From contig JARDYH010000004.1 of the NCBI GenBank assembly GCA_029215795.1, positions 206,626,017 through 206,690,016 on the forward strand: a stretch of 64,000 nt of DNA, given 5' to 3'. Origin of the DNA: Anniella stebbinsi. Lineage: Eukaryota > Chordata > Lepidosauria > Squamata > Anniellidae. Below, in pieces: positions 60,553 to 64,000 of the stretch. The position numbers were made by a program, and so were the translations under genes. Numbering within the stretch: position 1 is the stretch's first letter; each line of letters opens with the position of its first letter. The notes beneath the pieces were generated by a model, which made no database searches, was not told the origin of the DNA, and saw only the letters and a program-made list of their open reading frames with translations.

Positions 60553-61370
60553 CTGTATTAGGGTGTTAAGAAATGATATACTGTAATGGACCAATAGGGT
60601 TTAGGCTGTGCATTCAAACCTCACATCGGCATGTGGTTCCATCAGGTAGCTCCCAGCAGGTCTACCACTGATTCTTCCCTCAGGCCTCCCTTTAAATGTT
60701 TGTTTCCCCTGGCGCTCCAATCAGCACCATTTCACCAAGTCTGGGGGGCTGTCTATATGCAGGGAAAGCCCCGCAGTGGCTGCAGATCTGCGCTGTGTCT
60801 GTTAGACGATGCAGGTGCAGCTTCACAGCCACCGCAGGGCTTTCCTGCGAAGCTGCGGATTGAAAAAGCCAAGGATTTACCCCAAATCATTCAATCAGAC
60901 CGTCATCAGTATGGCGTGTCCGTCATCTGATGTCACCCTGGGGCCTATTCGGGGTCAATCTGGAGGTGATGTCTGGTGGAAGGTGACCAGCAATTTGTCT
61001 CCTTCCACCAGGAAGAGAGCGGAGGGCGGCTCCAGTACTTGGATTGCCACCCAGAAACCCTGCGCTCCCTCCTTGGTGTTGGGATTACCTGACACCAGCC
61101 TGGGAGAGGGATAGCACAGGGTTTCAGAGGGAGGCGACGCCATCCTGGCACCATGAAGACAGCCACTGGGAGACATTTAAGTTCCCTACAGTGCCCTGGA
61201 GTTACACTACAGCAGAGGCATTGTGGGAAATTGAAATGATCAGCTCCAGTTGCTATTGCCCATTGCTACTGGGTTAATCCACAAGAGCTCATCAATGTAG
61301 AAATCATCCCAGCCATCTTTACAGAACTAACTCTTGATGGGCAACTTGAAGGCTCCTGCTCTCCCTTCTT

Positions 61371-61752
61371 ATCATAGAATCATAGAATGGTAGAGTTGGA
61401 AGGGGCCTATAAGGCCAATGAGTCCAACCCCTTGCTCAATACAGGAATCCTCCTTAAAGCATACCTGACAGATGGTTGTCCTGCTGTCTCTTGAACGCCT
61501 CTCGTGTAGGAGAGCCCTTGACCTCCCTAGGTAATTGGTTCCATTGTCATACTGCTCTAACAGTCAGGAACTTTTACCTGATGCCCAGCCAGAATCTGGC
61601 TTCCTGTAACTTCAGCCCATTATTCAGTGTCCTACACTCTGGGACGATTGAGAAGAGATCCTGGTCCTCCTCTGTATGACAACCTTTCAAGTATTTGATG
61701 CGTGCTATCATGTCTCTCTCAGTCTTCTCTTCTCAAGGCTTAACATGCCCAG
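61371..61752 (-). mobile_element. CR1 LINE 3' end, cut by a DIRS element
   Basis: atcatagaatcatagaatggtagagttggaaggggcct begins the reversed CR1 terminus, with (ATTCTATG) units. It runs for about 380 bp to catgcccagttc, where the CR1 sequence stops and the DIRS left end begins. Confidence 0.88.
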
Positions 61753-61915
61753 TTCTTCTTCGTGGTCTCTGTGCATCACACATATGGGCTCGCGCCGACG
61801 CCGAGCCTACTTCCGGGAAACTTCAATAGCTAGATAGAGTTTTGGCGGGAACCCCTCCCCCACCATCCACCGCGCATGCTCAGGGTTCCCGCTCTAACTT
61901 ACCTCAGTTCTTCTT
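61753..61915 (+). repeat. Left ITR of second DIRS element
   Basis: ttcttcttcgtggtctctgtgcatcacacatatgggctc continues with aaacttcaatagctag and ttttggcgggaacccctcccccacc, matching the left ITR of the 46,629-52,388 copy with many substitutions. It breaks the CR1 sequence at about 61,752. Confidence 0.82.
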
Positions 61916-62133
61916 CGACTGCTTCGCTGTTAGCCTCGCGGGAGACTTCCTCGTCAATCCTTGACCTGTAAGACAGAAGAATACTTATAGGTTATTTAGT
62001 AGTTAGTTAGATAGAGTTGTGTTTCTATAGTTATAGTTAGTTAGTTTAAAAAAATAATAATAATAATTTTAGTGTAAATAATTAGTTGGTGTTGCTCCTA
62101 GAAGGGTGGTTTTATTTCTAAAGCCACCGTCTT

Positions 62134-64000
62134 ATGGCGCAATCCGCGCTCTTCAGGAGGTGCTCCCGGTGTAGGGCTAAAATTGCCCTCACTGACGGCC
62201 ATTCGCTCTGCCTTTTCTGCCTGGGGGAGACCCACATCGTTGACTCTTGCGCACACTGTATGCGTTTTTCGAGGCAGACAAGGAGAAATCGAGCAGACCG
62301 GCTTCGCAGCCTTTTATGGTCTAAAGCTCTTTCAGCGGTGGATCAGCCTCGACTGGCGGCAATGCAGGAGCCTGTTTCTGGGGAGAGTCGAGGCCTCTCG
62401 ACCCCAGCATCTCCGGCCTCGTCTCATACTCGAAGTGGACAGCCGGCATCTTTATCGGGGTTTTCACCCTCTTCATCTCCTCCTCCTGTTAAGAAGGCAA
62501 AAAAATCGAAGTCTTCGAAAGCAGCTCCTGCAACGGCGAAGACGCGCCCATCTTCGAAACCATCGGTAGCGAAAAAGTCGATGGAGCGTCCGGCGTCGGT
62601 ACCGTCTTCTTCGACGGTCAAAGTTGTAGCGATGGTACACAAGTCCGCCTCGCTACCGACGCAGTCTTCGGTATCGAGGCAACGCACGGCATCGATAGGT
62701 TCCGCATCGCAGTCGTCCCTGCGTCCGGAACTCTCTCCAGTACCGTCGGCATCGAAAAGGCGCACTCCTTCTGTGTTGTCTTCGCTGCGTACTCCTCCGA
62801 CGCCGATAGTTCAGTTGCAACAGCCACTGTCGCCTTCGCGCTCGTTGCCGTCTCCGGGGCCGATCCTTATCGCCTCCGATACCGAGCGCTCGTTACCGGC
62901 GGAACCGCAACAACCCATTCATCGGGGTGAGGACCATCGACGCCGAGCGCATCGATCTCGGCAAAGATCTTCGATGTCGATATCCCGGTCGCGGTCGCGA
63001 TCTCGGGAATGGGAGGTCTCTTCTGCCCAATCGAGGCCGGCTGGTCACGACCGCTATCGCTTTGATCCGTACACGGGTCGGCGGCTCCAGGGCACCCAGT
63101 CTCCTGTTCGCCAGCGAGTGGGGGAATCCCCACCACCGGTTCCTCCGCATCGAACGGCGTCGTTGTCGAAGTATCCACGTCATGGTCGGGAGTTGTCAAC
63201 CCCAGCGTTACCGCCGGGCCGGGATCGGTTATCGGTTCGACATCGGCAGCCTTCACAATCCTTCGAAGACTACGTTTCCGACTCATCGTCAGCCCCATCT
63301 CCTCGTCCGTCAGAGCCGTCCCCTTTGGACACAGTCGGCACAGAGGACAGAGCATCCCCAACAATGGAAATGGGGAATTTTTCAGAACAAATGTTGCGGC
63401 TTGCTCAGTCTCTCAATCTAGACTGTCAACAACCTGATGAAGATTCGGATGATGGCATTTACAATGTCATGTCCACGGAACCGTCTCCACAAGTGTCTAT
63501 GCCAATGGTTAAGGCCTTGCTAAAGTCTCTAAAGCAGTCTTGGGAGCACCCTGCTACAGTAGGCCCGACTTCAAAGCGCTTGGACGCGATTTATAAAGTT
63601 AAGCAGGATCAGGCACCATGCCTGTTCCAACACCCGAAGCCGAACTCAGTTGTGGTGGAAGCATCGCAGGGCAGGTCAGGCCGTACGCATTCTGCACCCA
63701 CAGATAAGGAGGGCCGCAAGTTGGATGCATATGGACGACGTATTTATGCATCTACGTCTCTAGGTGTCAAAGTAAACAACTATATGGCGTTAATGGCGCG
63801 GTACCAATTGTTCCTCTGGGAGAAGGTTTCATCCTTGACGGACTACCTTCCGGATGACCAGCGGGAGCTAGCTCGCGTGTTTCAAGCAGAGGCCATTAGA
63901 CTGTCACGGCAAGAACTAACGACAGCCCGCCATATCACTGACTGTCTCTCTAAGGCAATGGTTGGGGCAGTGGCATTGCGCCGCCACGCGTGGCTCCGTT
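62134..64000 (+). CDS. DIRS gag-like ORF1, open to window end
   Basis: From ATG at 62,134 the frame has 622 codons with no stop and runs off the window. Residues 10-42 form a Cys/His cluster (C10-x2-C13, H23, C26-x2-C29, H34, C39-x2-C42), a likely zinc-binding head. Residues about 90-270 are Ser/Pro/Lys-rich with heavy TCG and CCG codon use, then an Arg-Ser stretch (about 273-293). From about residue 430 a conserved domain follows, with LDAYGRRIYAS at 530 and RRHAWLR at the end. This pattern matches ORF1 (gag) of vertebrate DIRS-1-like elements as I know them. The left ITR lies about 380 bp upstream. CpG richness and lack of stops point to a young copy. RT, RNase H and YR would lie beyond 64,000. 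Confidence 0.85.
   Translation, partial: MAQSALFRRCSRCRAKIALTDGHSLCLFCLGETHIVDSCAHCMRFSRQTRRNRADRLRSLLWSKALSAVDQPRLAAMQEPVSGESRGLSTPASPASSHTRSGQPASLSGFSPSSSPPPVKKAKKSKSSKAAPATAKTRPSSKPSVAKKSMERPASVPSSSTVKVVAMVHKSASLPTQSSVSRQRTASIGSASQSSLRPELSPVPSASKRRTPSVLSSLRTPPTPIVQLQQPLSPSRSLPSPGPILIASDTERSLPAEPQQPIHRGEDHRRRAHRSRQRSSMSISRSRSRSREWEVSSAQSRPAGHDRYRFDPYTGRRLQGTQSPVRQRVGESPPPVPPHRTASLSKYPRHGRELSTPALPPGRDRLSVRHRQPSQSFEDYVSDSSSAPSPRPSEPSPLDTVGTEDRASPTMEMGNFSEQMLRLAQSLNLDCQQPDEDSDDGIYNVMSTEPSPQVSMPMVKALLKSLKQSWEHPATVGPTSKRLDAIYKVKQDQAPCLFQHPKPNSVVVEASQGRSGRTHSAPTDKEGRKLDAYGRRIYASTSLGVKVNNYMALMARYQLFLWEKVSSLTDYLPDDQRELARVFQAEAIRLSRQELTTARHITDCLSKAMVGAVALRRHAWLR

Larger units (their letters stand above)
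58956..61370. other. Intergenic, few repeats
   Basis: Holds the MITEs at 59,556 and 60,431. The AT-rich, low-repeat block 59,710-60,330 could include conserved non-coding DNA. No exon seen. Confidence 0.45.
61753..64000 (+). mobile_element. DIRS-type retrotransposon, left part
   Basis: Left ITR, about 220 bp leader (61,916-62,133, with an AT-rich tagttag/aataataat tract) and an open ORF1. Inserted into a CR1 copy. The right part lies outside the window, so completeness is unknown. Confidence 0.82.

Noticed and set aside
62183..63421. Closed ORFs on both strands over the DIRS gag region (for example 62,183-62,569 +, 62,867-63,364 -, 62,927-63,421 +)
   Set aside because: They are shadows of the long + strand frame starting at 62,134, caused by the high-GC Ser/Pro/Arg-rich codons.
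15051..64000. Exons of a neighbouring host gene such as BANK1, expected beyond the SLC39A8 3' end by vertebrate synteny
   Set aside because: No frame with splice sites and recognisable BANK1 sequence was found. The distance may exceed the window.

Overview
The window is nuclear DNA from an amniote, most likely a squamate reptile (lizard or snake). The evidence is one vertebrate gene split by GT/AG introns, low gene density, and a repeat mix of CR1-type, L2/CR1-like and L1 LINEs, tRNA-derived SINEs, palindromic hAT-type MITEs and DIRS-type tyrosine-recombinase retrotransposons. There is no operon-like or prokaryotic layout. The species call is an inference from repeat style; nothing was searched against a database.

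Region 1-15,050 is the 3' part of the zinc/manganese transporter gene SLC39A8 (ZIP8) on the + strand. It holds the last three coding exons (3,427-3,634; 3,999-4,183; 12,495-12,644, stop at 12,642), which give a contiguous 180-codon C-terminal half. A 3' UTR of about 2.4 kb follows, with the first AATAAA at 15,026. The introns carry MITEs, an L1 3' fragment and CR1-like pieces. The upstream exons lie outside the window.

Region 15,050-46,600 is intergenic and I see no host exon in it. It contains hAT MITEs with 8-bp target duplications, a PIF/Harbinger-like MITE family with 3-bp duplications, and an L1 interrupted by a second LINE and by a MITE. It also contains CR1 and SINE copies, microsatellites, and a 188-codon reading frame made of four diverged in-frame repeats.

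Region 46,629-52,388 is a complete but coding-defective DIRS-type element on the - strand. It has 128-bp inverted terminal repeats that I read as identical, a textbook internal complementary region at 46,907-47,000, remnants of reverse transcriptase and tyrosine recombinase, and two large internal tandem arrays (15-bp and 154-bp units). LINE tails have inserted inside it.

Region 52,389-61,752 is again intergenic, with a probable solo LTR, a GC-rich foldback element, a non-LTR retrotransposon nested in a MITE, and a CR1 copy. That CR1 is cut at about 61,752 by the left end of a second DIRS element. Its gag-like ORF1 starts at 62,134 and is open to the window edge (622 codons, no stop), so a potentially intact DIRS copy continues beyond 64,000. 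Together the two copies suggest an autonomous DIRS lineage plus a recently moved non-autonomous relative.
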